From assembly GCA_963809695.1 (NCBI GenBank), contig CAWEKI010000010.1, positions 620,001 through 684,000 of the forward strand: a stretch of 64,000 nt of DNA, given 5' to 3'. Positions 1 to 8,225 of this stretch are shown here, piece by piece (the stretch's first letter is position 1; each line of letters starts with the position of its first letter). A program made the position numbers and the translations under genes. The notes beneath the pieces are model-generated. The model was not told the origin of the DNA and ran no database searches. It was given only the letters and a program-made list of their open reading frames with translations. This stretch comes from JAGDMJ01 sp963809695 (GTDB lineage: Bacteria; Bacteroidota; Ignavibacteria; UBA10030; UBA6906).

Positions 1-2958
1 TCAGCGTAAAGGGCCCGCAGGCGTATGCGCAACGCGAGCCACTGTTTCGATTGTTATGGCCGCGACCGCCGATCCGTAGTCCAGATCGATGTTCGACATG
101 TTGTCATGCGTATCATGGTAGCCCGTGCGATTGATATCATAGTTTTCCATGAAGAGCACGACCGGGATCCCCACATCGGAAAAGATCTGTCCGTCGGTAT
201 TGTAGAGCGAACTGCGCGGATCACGCGGAATGCGTACTTCGCCCCGGAGCAATGGGTGGCAGGCCGTCTCTGGGATCGTAAGGGCATCGGGACTTCGTTG
301 CCCCCGCCCTCGGGTTCGACGGTCTGGTTGTTCGTTCCAATCACGGACACTGCTGTTCCAGACCATGTTGGCGAGATGTGCCTGATATGCCAACCAGAAT
401 GATCTCCGGTTCAACCCGGGAGCAATCTGAAAAACATCCCGTTCGGTAGAACGATTGTGAGCGATCATGTCGAGAACAAACACACCTTCGATGGCAACTC
501 GCGAGAGATCGAGTGACTTTGTGCCCTTGACCCTCAAGCCAAGCGAGCCCTCGATCAGCTGACGAGCCAGGTCCCGCGCACCCAGGCAATCCGACGGAAA
601 CTCCTCGCCAGTCAGGTGGACGAGCCACACATCCCACGTGAGCTTCCCGGCCTTGCTGAGCTGCAGGAATACGGGAGCGGCCAGCATGAGCGCAGCCGTC
701 GCAGAGTGATTGTCGTCGGCTCCTGCGGCAGCAACGCGTGCGAGCGTTCCGCCGCGTTCTTTGTAGTAGACATCTTCCATGTAGGCCGTATCGTAATGGT
801 CTGCCATGATGACGGCTCGCGTGCGGTCTTTTCCCGGGATCCTGATTAGGAGATTGCGCTCATTAGCCTTTTTTCTCTGGCCTGCCTGCCAGCCTGCCAT
901 CCAGGGAAACTCAAAATCGGTCCGCCAGGCGAAGGGGAGGTCCCCGGCGTGCGCTTGCCCGCGCATTCCCTGACTGGCGATCATTTTTCGATAGTATGCA
1001 AGAAGCCAATCGCCGAGAGCCTCAAGGTCACGGTTTGGTCGTTTACGCAGCGCCAGCGATGGTTTATCGTTGACGCAATCGGCGTTATCCTTGTTGAGAA
1101 AACGACCCGATGCCAGCTGTGCGATGGTCTTCCAGTACGACTCCTCAAACGCACGGTTCGCGGTGTATTGATATGTCAGCGGTTCGGGGAGCGGGCGCTG
1201 GGCCGCATCGCTTTGCGGGATAATGATGCGGCGAAGTGCTTCGTGGAGAAGCACGCCGAATCCGCCTGAAACCTTCCACTCAGCAACCTGTTCCAGCCAT
1301 TGATCCAGCGTCTGTTCGCGCGGGAGATTTACAATGCTCCGTGCGAAATCCCATGGCAGGACCTGACCTCCGAGAAAATCCGAGACCTCGAGAAGCTTAT
1401 GCGCGTTGAGTGCGATCTGATGGTCACTATGTTCGTAAGCCTCTTTGTAGCCGCGCACGGTCGCCACAACCTCAGGCCGCCGCCGGAGTTCTGGCCAGAA
1501 CTCGACGGGTGAGTCCACATCAGGCACATACGTATCGTATGCGGTCAGGTACCCGAGGGGAGCCTCCTCCAGCATTTGAGCCTTGCCGGTTTTCGGGTCA
1601 AGAAAGCACACCAGCGGAATATGCCAGAAGACTTCATACTTACCAACCAACATCGGCGGATAGTAGAAGCGATATCCGAATCTCCCGCCGGCCTTCAACA
1701 GCTCGGCAGCACGGATCAACTCCTTCCGGCCAGCACGCGGTCCATCCAGGATCAGGACATTGCCATCGGTCCAGATCTGTGCGTTGCGAGCTATCGGTTT
1801 ACTGTAGAGCTCGATGTCAGCGGGGTCGCAGCTAAACAGAACCTTGGAGACTCGGTCAGCCAATCCCGCAACACTCAGATCATCCTTGTGCCGTTCCACA
1901 CGTTCCCACCGATGGGTTCGCCGGTACGTACCACCCGCCCCAACCATCGACGCGCCCGCCGCGGACTCACCCGCGCGCGGCTCCAGCATCCACCCGGACT
2001 GCAAAATGCGGAGTCCACGTACTGCTTCCCGGCGTTCGCATACATTCAGAAGAGGAACCTGCGTCGATAACATGAGCTCTTGTTCCATGCGAAGATACGA
2101 CGGGACTCCCCAGAAGATCAGGCTTCCCGGGAACGGCAGCAAATGGAGACGACCCGCCAGATAGGCCTTGCGTACAGGCTCCGGCAGAGATCCAAAGGGA
2201 CGGAACGTCAGCAGGTATTTGACGCCATCCAGTGACTCTTCCTTCTCCAGGATGAACGGCTTGGTCCAGCGAGGCAGGGGATCCTGTCGCCAGCGCGGGT
2301 GGATCAATTGACCCGACCCTGGGAGGATCCTGAAACCCGCGACGCGAAGGTTGGTCAGCCGATGCGGGGGTTCATTGTAGACACTGGACAGGAGCCGGCG
2401 AATGAAATCGACCGCATACTCGGGAATCCGTTCCCTGCCCGGAGCATCATAGAAGCTCTTCCAGAAAGCGCGATCCGGCCCTTGCTCACTCCCGCCGAAG
2501 AACGTCCAGCGTATCCGTCCCTTGTCATCTTGAGTGCGTGAGAGGGCCAGCGGCATGAACGTCACGTAATGCTCATGCGGCAGTGCACCCAGTCCCTTCA
2601 GCTCATCCGGCCAATAGCTGTTCCCCTCGAGCTTCGATCGGCTGATCCCTTCTGCGGACTCGTCCCGATCCAGATGCTGCAGCGCATTCATGACCTGCCC
2701 GGCGATGATCTGGAGGCCGGGCTGCAGTTCAAAAACAGTTTCGCGTTCGCTCACCAGCCATGCGTAGGGGCTTCCAGGATTCCGTGGCGCCGGATGATTC
2801 GTGCCGTAGGGCCTCCATCCGACCCGTGGCGGTGGCATGAATTCGGAATATGCTTCGAGCCTGAAGCCGCGCTGCGTGCGAAACTTCGGGATATCACTGA
2901 GCAACCGATCCCATCCTTTGCGTGACACGGTAGAGATCCTCTTGTTGTGAGTTCGCAT
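1..2958 (-). CDS. M28-family metallopeptidase with long uncharacterised N-terminal region
   Basis: 985 residues. The last 300 residues carry the zinc aminopeptidase (M28) signature: HYDT near 719, GADDNHSA near 750, GEE near 786, LDMIAHN near 830 and YHDTHDN near 950. These supply the usual His, Asp, Glu, Asp and His metal ligands, so a two-zinc exopeptidase activity is likely. The first 600 or so residues match nothing I recognise. They are rich in Trp, Tyr and Pro and have no clear signal peptide or membrane segment. The stop codon is the first three bases of the window, so the gene is complete. No strong ribosome site precedes the ATG at 2958, so the start is uncertain. The substrate is unknown. 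Confidence 0.85.
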   Translation of the reverse strand: MRTHNKRISTVSRKGWDRLLSDIPKFRTQRGFRLEAYSEFMPPPRVGWRPYGTNHPAPRNPGSPYAWLVSERETVFELQPGLQIIAGQVMNALQHLDRDESAEGISRSKLEGNSYWPDELKGLGALPHEHYVTFMPLALSRTQDDKGRIRWTFFGGSEQGPDRAFWKSFYDAPGRERIPEYAVDFIRRLLSSVYNEPPHRLTNLRVAGFRILPGSGQLIHPRWRQDPLPRWTKPFILEKEESLDGVKYLLTFRPFGSLPEPVRKAYLAGRLHLLPFPGSLIFWGVPSYLRMEQELMLSTQVPLLNVCERREAVRGLRILQSGWMLEPRAGESAAGASMVGAGGTYRRTHRWERVERHKDDLSVAGLADRVSKVLFSCDPADIELYSKPIARNAQIWTDGNVLILDGPRAGRKELIRAAELLKAGGRFGYRFYYPPMLVGKYEVFWHIPLVCFLDPKTGKAQMLEEAPLGYLTAYDTYVPDVDSPVEFWPELRRRPEVVATVRGYKEAYEHSDHQIALNAHKLLEVSDFLGGQVLPWDFARSIVNLPREQTLDQWLEQVAEWKVSGGFGVLLHEALRRIIIPQSDAAQRPLPEPLTYQYTANRAFEESYWKTIAQLASGRFLNKDNADCVNDKPSLALRKRPNRDLEALGDWLLAYYRKMIASQGMRGQAHAGDLPFAWRTDFEFPWMAGWQAGQRKKANERNLLIRIPGKDRTRAVIMADHYDTAYMEDVYYKERGGTLARVAAAGADDNHSATAALMLAAPVFLQLSKAGKLTWDVWLVHLTGEEFPSDCLGARDLARQLIEGSLGLRVKGTKSLDLSRVAIEGVFVLDMIAHNRSTERDVFQIAPGLNRRSFWLAYQAHLANMVWNSSVRDWNEQPDRRTRGRGQRSPDALTIPETACHPLLRGEVRIPRDPRSSLYNTDGQIFSDVGIPVVLFMENYDINRTGYHDTHDNMSNIDLDYGSAVAAITIETVARVAHTPAGPLR

Positions 2959-3013
2959 TCTGAGGTCTGAATTGCGGATATCGGGCGAAACATAGCAACT
3001 GTCCTCCTCAATA

Positions 3014-3120
3014 TCAACGCATCAACGTTTGGCGGAGGACGGAGCGGACCTGAATCTTGTAGAAATACACTCCGCTTCTCTCCTTTCATTCACCAGCACT
3101 GACACCTCACGTCCTCCATC
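3014..3120 (-). pseudogene. Remnant of a T9SS C-terminal sorting domain
   Basis: Reading minus from 3120 gives DGGREVSVLVNERRE. In the next frame it continues as SGVYFYKIQVRS and ends in a stop at 3014. These are the two halves of a type IX secretion sorting domain, joined by a deletion that also shifts the frame. The upstream part of the host gene is gone. The rest of the gap from 2959 to 3517 holds only small palindromes, for example CTGATCC/GGATCAG near 3340-3370. Confidence 0.6.
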
Positions 3121-3517
3121 GTCATCTGCCTCTGACTAAACGCATATATGCCTCCTCCTCCCGGCAAGAGCGAGCCACCTGCAATGTTGTGTGTCACGAG
3201 GCAGTTGGAAATGCGGATCTTTGGGCAGGTGAAGAGAAGAGAGCCTCACCGTCCGGCGTAGGAGCTACACAGATCCGCTGAAAGGGGTGATGCAGGCATT
3301 CTAAGCACCACTTTCTCTACACGATTCGCAAGAGGCAGCCTGCCTGTCTGATCCACAAATCCCCGGATCAGAATTTTCTCGTATTGCCGAGGTGCTGGGG
3401 GATCACCAGCCGGGCGAGGCGATACAGTAGAGCCTCCGTGGCTTTTTCAACCGCCAAGGTATCCCACTCGACCTATCCCTCACAGAACAGCGTATCGATT
3501 CAGGCACGTTGAAGTAT

Positions 3518-3925
3518 CTACTTCGCGCCGATTGCTCTGGCCGCTCTTTCGACGTCCGTCGGAGCCACCCGGATGAACGAGCCATAGTTGCCACCGGCGG
3601 CAATGGCATGAATGGCCATGATGTTGATCCCCGCTTTCGCCATTTTCTCGAGGCTCTTTACAAGCGCCCCGGTCTTGTCCGTCCCTTTCTGGAAGAGACC
3701 GCTCCCCTCCTCCATCTGGATGCCGGATGGTTTGTACGTACTCCGGAACTTGTCAGGGTTCTTCGGGATGCAAAAGAGCTCTCCTTGTCCCGGCTGGGTG
3801 TTGTATGCCCACAGCGCAAAAAGCCCGAGATTCTTGGACTTCATCTCCCTTGCGGCGGCGAGCAGCATCCCCGGCTTGTCTTCAAGGGTTGTCTTGAAAT
3901 AGGTTACGAGCTTGGGCTTTGCCAT
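3518..3925 (-). CDS. ACT-domain-containing small protein
   Basis: 135 residues from the ATG at 3925, which follows AAGGAGATCACC, an ideal ribosome site; longer upstream starts lack one. The sequence (LEDKPGMLLAAAREMKSKNL near the N-terminus, then a second half with KTGALVKSLEKMAKAGIN and a Gly-Gly turn) is the beta-alpha-beta pattern of two tandem ACT-like units. These usually bind amino acids or act as regulatory dimers. It has no signal peptide and so should be cytoplasmic. No enzyme partner gene lies next to it, so its ligand cannot be inferred. Confidence 0.75.
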   Translation of the reverse strand: MAKPKLVTYFKTTLEDKPGMLLAAAREMKSKNLGLFALWAYNTQPGQGELFCIPKNPDKFRSTYKPSGIQMEEGSGLFQKGTDKTGALVKSLEKMAKAGINIMAIHAIAAGGNYGSFIRVAPTDVERAARAIGAK

Positions 3926-4299
3926 GGTGATCTCCTTGAGTATGTGACGGCAAGAAAATACATTACTGAGCGCTGTTTCGCATGATCCACGACTTCTAAG
4001 GGTCCTTCGCTCAGCCATTCGTCGTGAATCTCCCCACAACAAGTACGCATTCCCTACTGAGGGCACTGGTACGCAAGCCTCAGGAGATGAGAGATTCCGA
4101 CGAGAAAGAAAAGAGCGCCGGATCTTATCCTCCCAATCTGCCGCCTCTAAAGTAAATTGGCTGCGTGGCGTATGACTGTCGCAACAATGCAGTTTTGCGT
4201 CATGTCAGGACAACGTGGAAGAGAAACATGCTTCGTTGGCACACCGCTGATCATCGACCTGTCGTGCAGCCTTCATGGATCTATGCGACGTCGGACCTG
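3926..4299. other. Intergenic stretch without recognised content
   Basis: No convincing gene, RNA or terminator was seen here. The only open frames are short and have no ribosome site. Confidence 0.5.
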
Positions 4300-4734
4300 T
4301 TATTTCTTTCCAACCTTGGTCCCCTGGGTGGCCACACATTGCCACCTGCCGTCGCGTTTGACATAGACATCAGTGAATCGAATATCAAGCTGTTCAGCCT
4401 TCCCGCCCTTCTTGAATGCCACGTTGTTGCGGCCAGTAACAACCGCGGTTTCACCATAGATGTGCACCTTCAGATCGGAAAGGCTGAACGACTTCTCCGT
4501 ATACTCAGGCGAGGTGTCATCTTTGATCCCATCGACCTTGTTGAACACGGTTCCATCTGAACTGGTCGCAAGATATTCTGTGGCATAGAGCTGGTCGAGG
4601 AACTTTCCATCGCTCTTCACCCAGGCATTGCCCCAGTCGTTTTCGACTTTGATCAGATCCTTTCCACCAGCACTCTGTCCCCACACGGGGAGCACGCAGA
4701 CGAGCGCAAGGATAACTACCAGAAATTGCTTCAT
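4300..4734 (-). CDS. Exported NTF2-like (SnoaL/DUF4440-type) protein
   Basis: 144 residues with a clear signal peptide (MKQFLVVILALVCVLPVWGQ) and a single small domain after it. The pattern of an N-terminal helix with VENDWGNAWVKSD, a mid-domain beta sheet (LKVHIYGETAVVTGRNNVAF) and a final strand (VKRDGRWQCVATQGT) is typical of the NTF2/DUF4440 cone fold. Many such proteins bind small ligands or are uncharacterised exported factors. AGGAGA lies just before the ATG. The exact function is unknown. Confidence 0.7.
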   Translation of the reverse strand: MKQFLVVILALVCVLPVWGQSAGGKDLIKVENDWGNAWVKSDGKFLDQLYATEYLATSSDGTVFNKVDGIKDDTSPEYTEKSFSLSDLKVHIYGETAVVTGRNNVAFKKGGKAEQLDIRFTDVYVKRDGRWQCVATQGTKVGKK

Positions 4735-5215
4735 GAGGCTTCTCCTAAGAGGTTATTGAGTAAATGTGGATTGTAGGGCACTTCGCATAACAATAAGTAC
4801 GCGAATCTCACGTCGACGCACCGACTCCCCCTTCTTGTGTCATCCAGTACTCGGTTTGCGTGGGTGGCTTACACCAAGGAGGTCGTTGGAGCAGGCTCAA
4901 CGCAAGAATCACAAAACTGATGAAGTATACCGGACTGAATTTCAGGATGAATCGCCTGAAAGGATGAAAAAGTAGTTAATCCTCGAAAGGGACTGATTCA
5001 CCCCCTTGAAGGCGCCCATGTATAACTTACTGAAGCGTAACTGGTCAATGAAGCAGCGGAAAATAAGTGGATTCAACCAAGCCAGGGCAGAACCGATCAG
5101 ATATTGAGGGAAACGTACGGCTTGGGTAACAGCGGGTCACTGCTTCCAGACAGCGCACGAGAGGGCGAAATTCCTTCCTGATCCAGTTATTAGGTCTGAC
5201 TTGAGGGAATTGAAA

Positions 5216-5246
5216 CTCCACATCCCGCCTTCTGCGGGATGTGGAG
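5216..5246 (-). terminator. Strong hairpin downstream of the 5279-6010 gene
   Basis: A perfect 13-bp stem (CTCCACATCCCGC and its complement) with a 5-base loop lies 30 bases past the stop of the minus-strand gene. On that strand it is followed by TTTCAATT, so it probably acts as an intrinsic terminator with a short U tract. The rest of the gap 4735-5278 shows nothing I can name. Confidence 0.6.
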
Positions 5247-5278
5247 TAGCGGAGACACAATCGCGATCGCCTCAGACG

Positions 5279-6010
5279 TTACTTCGAGCTTAATTCCGGC
5301 AACAATTCGATGATGTCTTCATCGATTCTGCTGACGTTCTGGCCGAGATCGTCCAGAAAGCGCGCATACGCGCCTGGGCCAGCGACTTCATCATATCCGT
5401 CGGCCAGCGCCTTTCCCATCGGCTGCTCAAGGTCGACAAACCCCTTTTGAAGCCGCACGGCAATCACCCACTCGGGCTCTCCCGAGAAGAAGCTCGACCA
5501 GACCGTAACCCTCATTCCCAGCTTCTCCCACACTTTTTTCCAAATCCCGAACGACTCCATAATCCTTACCCCCCGCCCCGGTTTCGGATAGAAATGTCTG
5601 AGAAGCGCCTTCTTGAACGTGTTCGAGACAGAATCTGTGCTGAACTCCCTTCGGAGGAGCAGGTAGGCCTGGGGGGTCGCTTTCTCGACCAGCGGCATGA
5701 CGTTGGTTTCATAGTCACGCGTATGTTCGTCGCTGATGTCCTTCCGCCCTTCCAATGTGGTCCAGGAATTCGGGCCTTCATTCAGCTGGTAGGAGCCTTC
5801 ATCGGATCCAGAAATGACGCTGAATACGCGCCATTTCCAGTTCCCCGTGTGATATTTTGCCACATGTTCGGCAAGAGCCTTTTTCAACGCCGAGTCCTTC
5901 CCCGGCTTGGGGGAGACCCGATAGGTCGTGAGGGTAGATTTTTCCTGAGCATTGATAACCGTGAATGAAAGAAGCCCCGACAGGGCAAGTAGACCAAGAA
6001 AACGTCTCAT
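5279..6010 (-). CDS. Exported protein of unknown function, possible duplicated ferredoxin-like barrel
   Basis: 243 residues. It has a signal peptide ending ...SFTVINAQ, and TAGGAG precedes the ATG. The mature part contains YRVSPKPGKDSALKKALAEHV and a later similar helix-rich stretch. Such a pattern is seen in dimeric alpha/beta-barrel (ABM-like) proteins with two half-domains; this is inference from pattern only. No catalytic motif was seen. It is probably periplasmic or secreted, and is closed by the hairpin at 5216-5246. Confidence 0.65.
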   Translation of the reverse strand: MRRFLGLLALSGLLSFTVINAQEKSTLTTYRVSPKPGKDSALKKALAEHVAKYHTGNWKWRVFSVISGSDEGSYQLNEGPNSWTTLEGRKDISDEHTRDYETNVMPLVEKATPQAYLLLRREFSTDSVSNTFKKALLRHFYPKPGRGVRIMESFGIWKKVWEKLGMRVTVWSSFFSGEPEWVIAVRLQKGFVDLEQPMGKALADGYDEVAGPGAYARFLDDLGQNVSRIDEDIIELLPELSSK

Positions 6011-6449
6011 AAGACGCTCCTATTGGTGAGTGGGTTGGTGAGATAAGTGAAGATTTCGAGTTCCTACAAACGAAGCCTGAAACCTCTGGAAGGGAATTGC
6101 CGGTCGCAAAGGGAAAATCGTATGACTATGTCGGCAAGGTCTGAGAGCAGAAAAACCGTGGAGGGAACACAAGGCGAAGGTCGAGTGGTCAGAGCGGGGG
6201 GATCGGTAGTCCATTGACCTCCATTTGCCTCTGAAATTCCCCGTTCCTGCGCGAGTGGAGAATCCGTCAAGAGGCGATAAAAAAGAACAGACGAAACAAA
6301 ATGGTGGAACAGCGTACACTATTTGTTCTCAAAAGTCAAGCACAATTCTTCACAATCGGGGGGGGACCCCAGGTCGCGAGAGCGTTGAGATTCTACGACG
6401 AGGTAGGCAAAGCGGGTACACTCATTTGGGAAGTGCCATCGGGCAGGTT

Positions 6450-6555
6450 CCCGCTCGTCGAAGCGGGTCCCGTTCCGAGAGAGCGGAACGGGACGGCGAA
6501 TCCCGGTCCACCCAAAGTTAGCGAGACGACGTCGAAGCTAACTTTGTTGGCGGAC
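6450..6555. repeat. Cluster of three hairpins in the 6011-6849 gap
   Basis: Three consecutive inverted repeats: CCCGCT/AGCGGG (6450-6467), CCCGTTCCG/CGGAACGGG (6469-6492), and a long stem whose core is AAAGTTAGC/GCTAACTTT with GGTCC/GGACC outside (6505-6555). No gene was found in this 839-base gap. The elements resemble in style the hairpin-rich repeats near 10.8-11.0 and 60.1-60.3 kb. Confidence 0.55.
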
Positions 6556-6849
6556 CGAGGATCCCGCTCTCGTCGTAGGTTGTGAAAAGTGAGCGGGACT
6601 GCCGACCTGGGGTTATTGAAGCTGAAGCTTCCCAGGATCAACAATCACCGAGCATCAACAGGCTGCTCTGCCATCACAGTGGTCAAGATGCGGCCAGAAG
6701 AAGATTCATGTTTTTCACGCCGGATTCAGGCTAATGATTGAGTATAGAGGGGTCCTGCTTGACTCTCAACCGGAGGTTTTCCATCTTGATATTGCATAGA
6801 TTCAAGCGGGAAATGCTCAGATCCCCATACTTATTTGCCTTAGCACAAA

Positions 6850-7974
6850 ATGAGGAGCCATCCGATTACAGAGGCCAGCCGTTGTGGCGAGTGCATTCTC
6901 CCGGATTCGCTTCCGGGTGTCAGGCTTGACGATCGCGGGAGCTGCAATTACTGCCGTGATTTCATCCGGCGGGAAGGGCGGAACCCCCTCCCCTCCGCGG
7001 CAGTGCGCCATCAGCAACTCGACCGCCTTGTTGCCAGGTACCGGAAACCGAATGCAAGGTATGATTGTCTCGTCCCCGTCAGCGGCGGCAAAGATAGCAT
7101 GCTGGTGCTGTATGCAGCCTGCCGTCTCCTCCAACTCAAAGTGCTGGCATACAACTTCGACAATGGATTCCAGTCGGCCAAGGCACGCGAGAATATTCAG
7201 CGCGCAGTGAACATCCTTGGGGTGGACCTGTTCACCTATAAACCGAGCGAGAGTCAATTGCACAAACTCATGAAGGTGTTTCTCGCTCGAGCCGGAGAAT
7301 TCTGTACACCCTGCAATCTCATCATTCAGGCGGCAGCGTACCAGATTGCGACACAGAATCGTATTTCACTGATCCTGCTGGGAGGTTCGACCAGACTCTT
7401 CGGCGGCATCCAAGGAGTCAGTGCCTCCAAATATGCCGATCGCGCCTACTACAAAAATGTTCTCAAGGGTCACGTTAACTTCGAGGAGGTGGAACGGTTT
7501 GTCATCAAGAACCCATGGAGTCGGGCGATGCGCCGATATCTGCACACAGGGCCCACACTTGTGGACGTGCTCGATCTTGTTTATCCCGGCCTCCAACAGG
7601 CGCGCGAACTGCTCGAGAAGGAGATCGGATGGCGACCAACATCTGATGAACTCGAACACGGCGACTGCGTATTAAACCCGCTGAAGGATTATCTTCAGAA
7701 CAGAAAGTGGGGCTACTCCGAAGTCACCCAATCCTACAGCTCTCTCGTTCGAACGAAGCAGTTGACCCGTGAGGAGGCTCTGCACAACGCGGAAGCGGAC
7801 GAAACTCGAGAACCACCACCTATACTGGAGACGTTCCTGGCGCGAATAGGAATGTCCCGGGTGGAGTTTGACCAGACCGTGCATCGGCATTTCAGTGAGT
7901 TTCCGAACTACCCGCAGAGCACATGGTACCGGACGGGAAAGCGAGCCGTTGCCCTGTTGCGCAAGCTCCTGTGA
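6850..7974 (+). CDS. N-acetyl sugar amidotransferase-like PP-loop enzyme (WbuX/WbpG type)
   Basis: 374 residues. It begins with two Cys pairs (RCGEC at 12-15 and CNYC at 32-35) in the context PDSLPGVRLDDRGSC. This is the hallmark of the amidotransferases that amidate acetylated sugars in LPS O-antigen or flagellin glycans. The ATP-binding PP-loop PVSGGKDS lies near 76-83, and a second CxxC (FCTPC) near 155-160. A glutamine amidotransferase partner (HisH-like) usually sits beside such genes, but none is present, and neither are other sugar genes. The start is the ATG at 6850; no good ribosome site precedes it. The likely location is the cytoplasm. Confidence 0.8.
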   Translation: MRSHPITEASRCGECILPDSLPGVRLDDRGSCNYCRDFIRREGRNPLPSAAVRHQQLDRLVARYRKPNARYDCLVPVSGGKDSMLVLYAACRLLQLKVLAYNFDNGFQSAKARENIQRAVNILGVDLFTYKPSESQLHKLMKVFLARAGEFCTPCNLIIQAAAYQIATQNRISLILLGGSTRLFGGIQGVSASKYADRAYYKNVLKGHVNFEEVERFVIKNPWSRAMRRYLHTGPTLVDVLDLVYPGLQQARELLEKEIGWRPTSDELEHGDCVLNPLKDYLQNRKWGYSEVTQSYSSLVRTKQLTREEALHNAEADETREPPPILETFLARIGMSRVEFDQTVHRHFSEFPNYPQSTWYRTGKRAVALLRKLL

Positions 7975-8225
7975 ATCATGCTTTCTCTTTTCTTGCCTTG
8001 GCATCCTATCCGCCCTCGGACCTGCCAGGCTTACTGAGGTGGACATTGATAATGTGGTGAATCCCAAATGTTTCCGACTTAATCCGCTGGCGCCCACTCC
8101 CATGTGAACCTGACAATTGACCCGACCGGATTTCCGCAATAGACTTCTCGAAAGTCAATCACACGAAGGTTCGTTGCCATATCCCCTCACCCCTCCCGGA
8201 TAAATTCTGACAGCGACCCTGTCAA

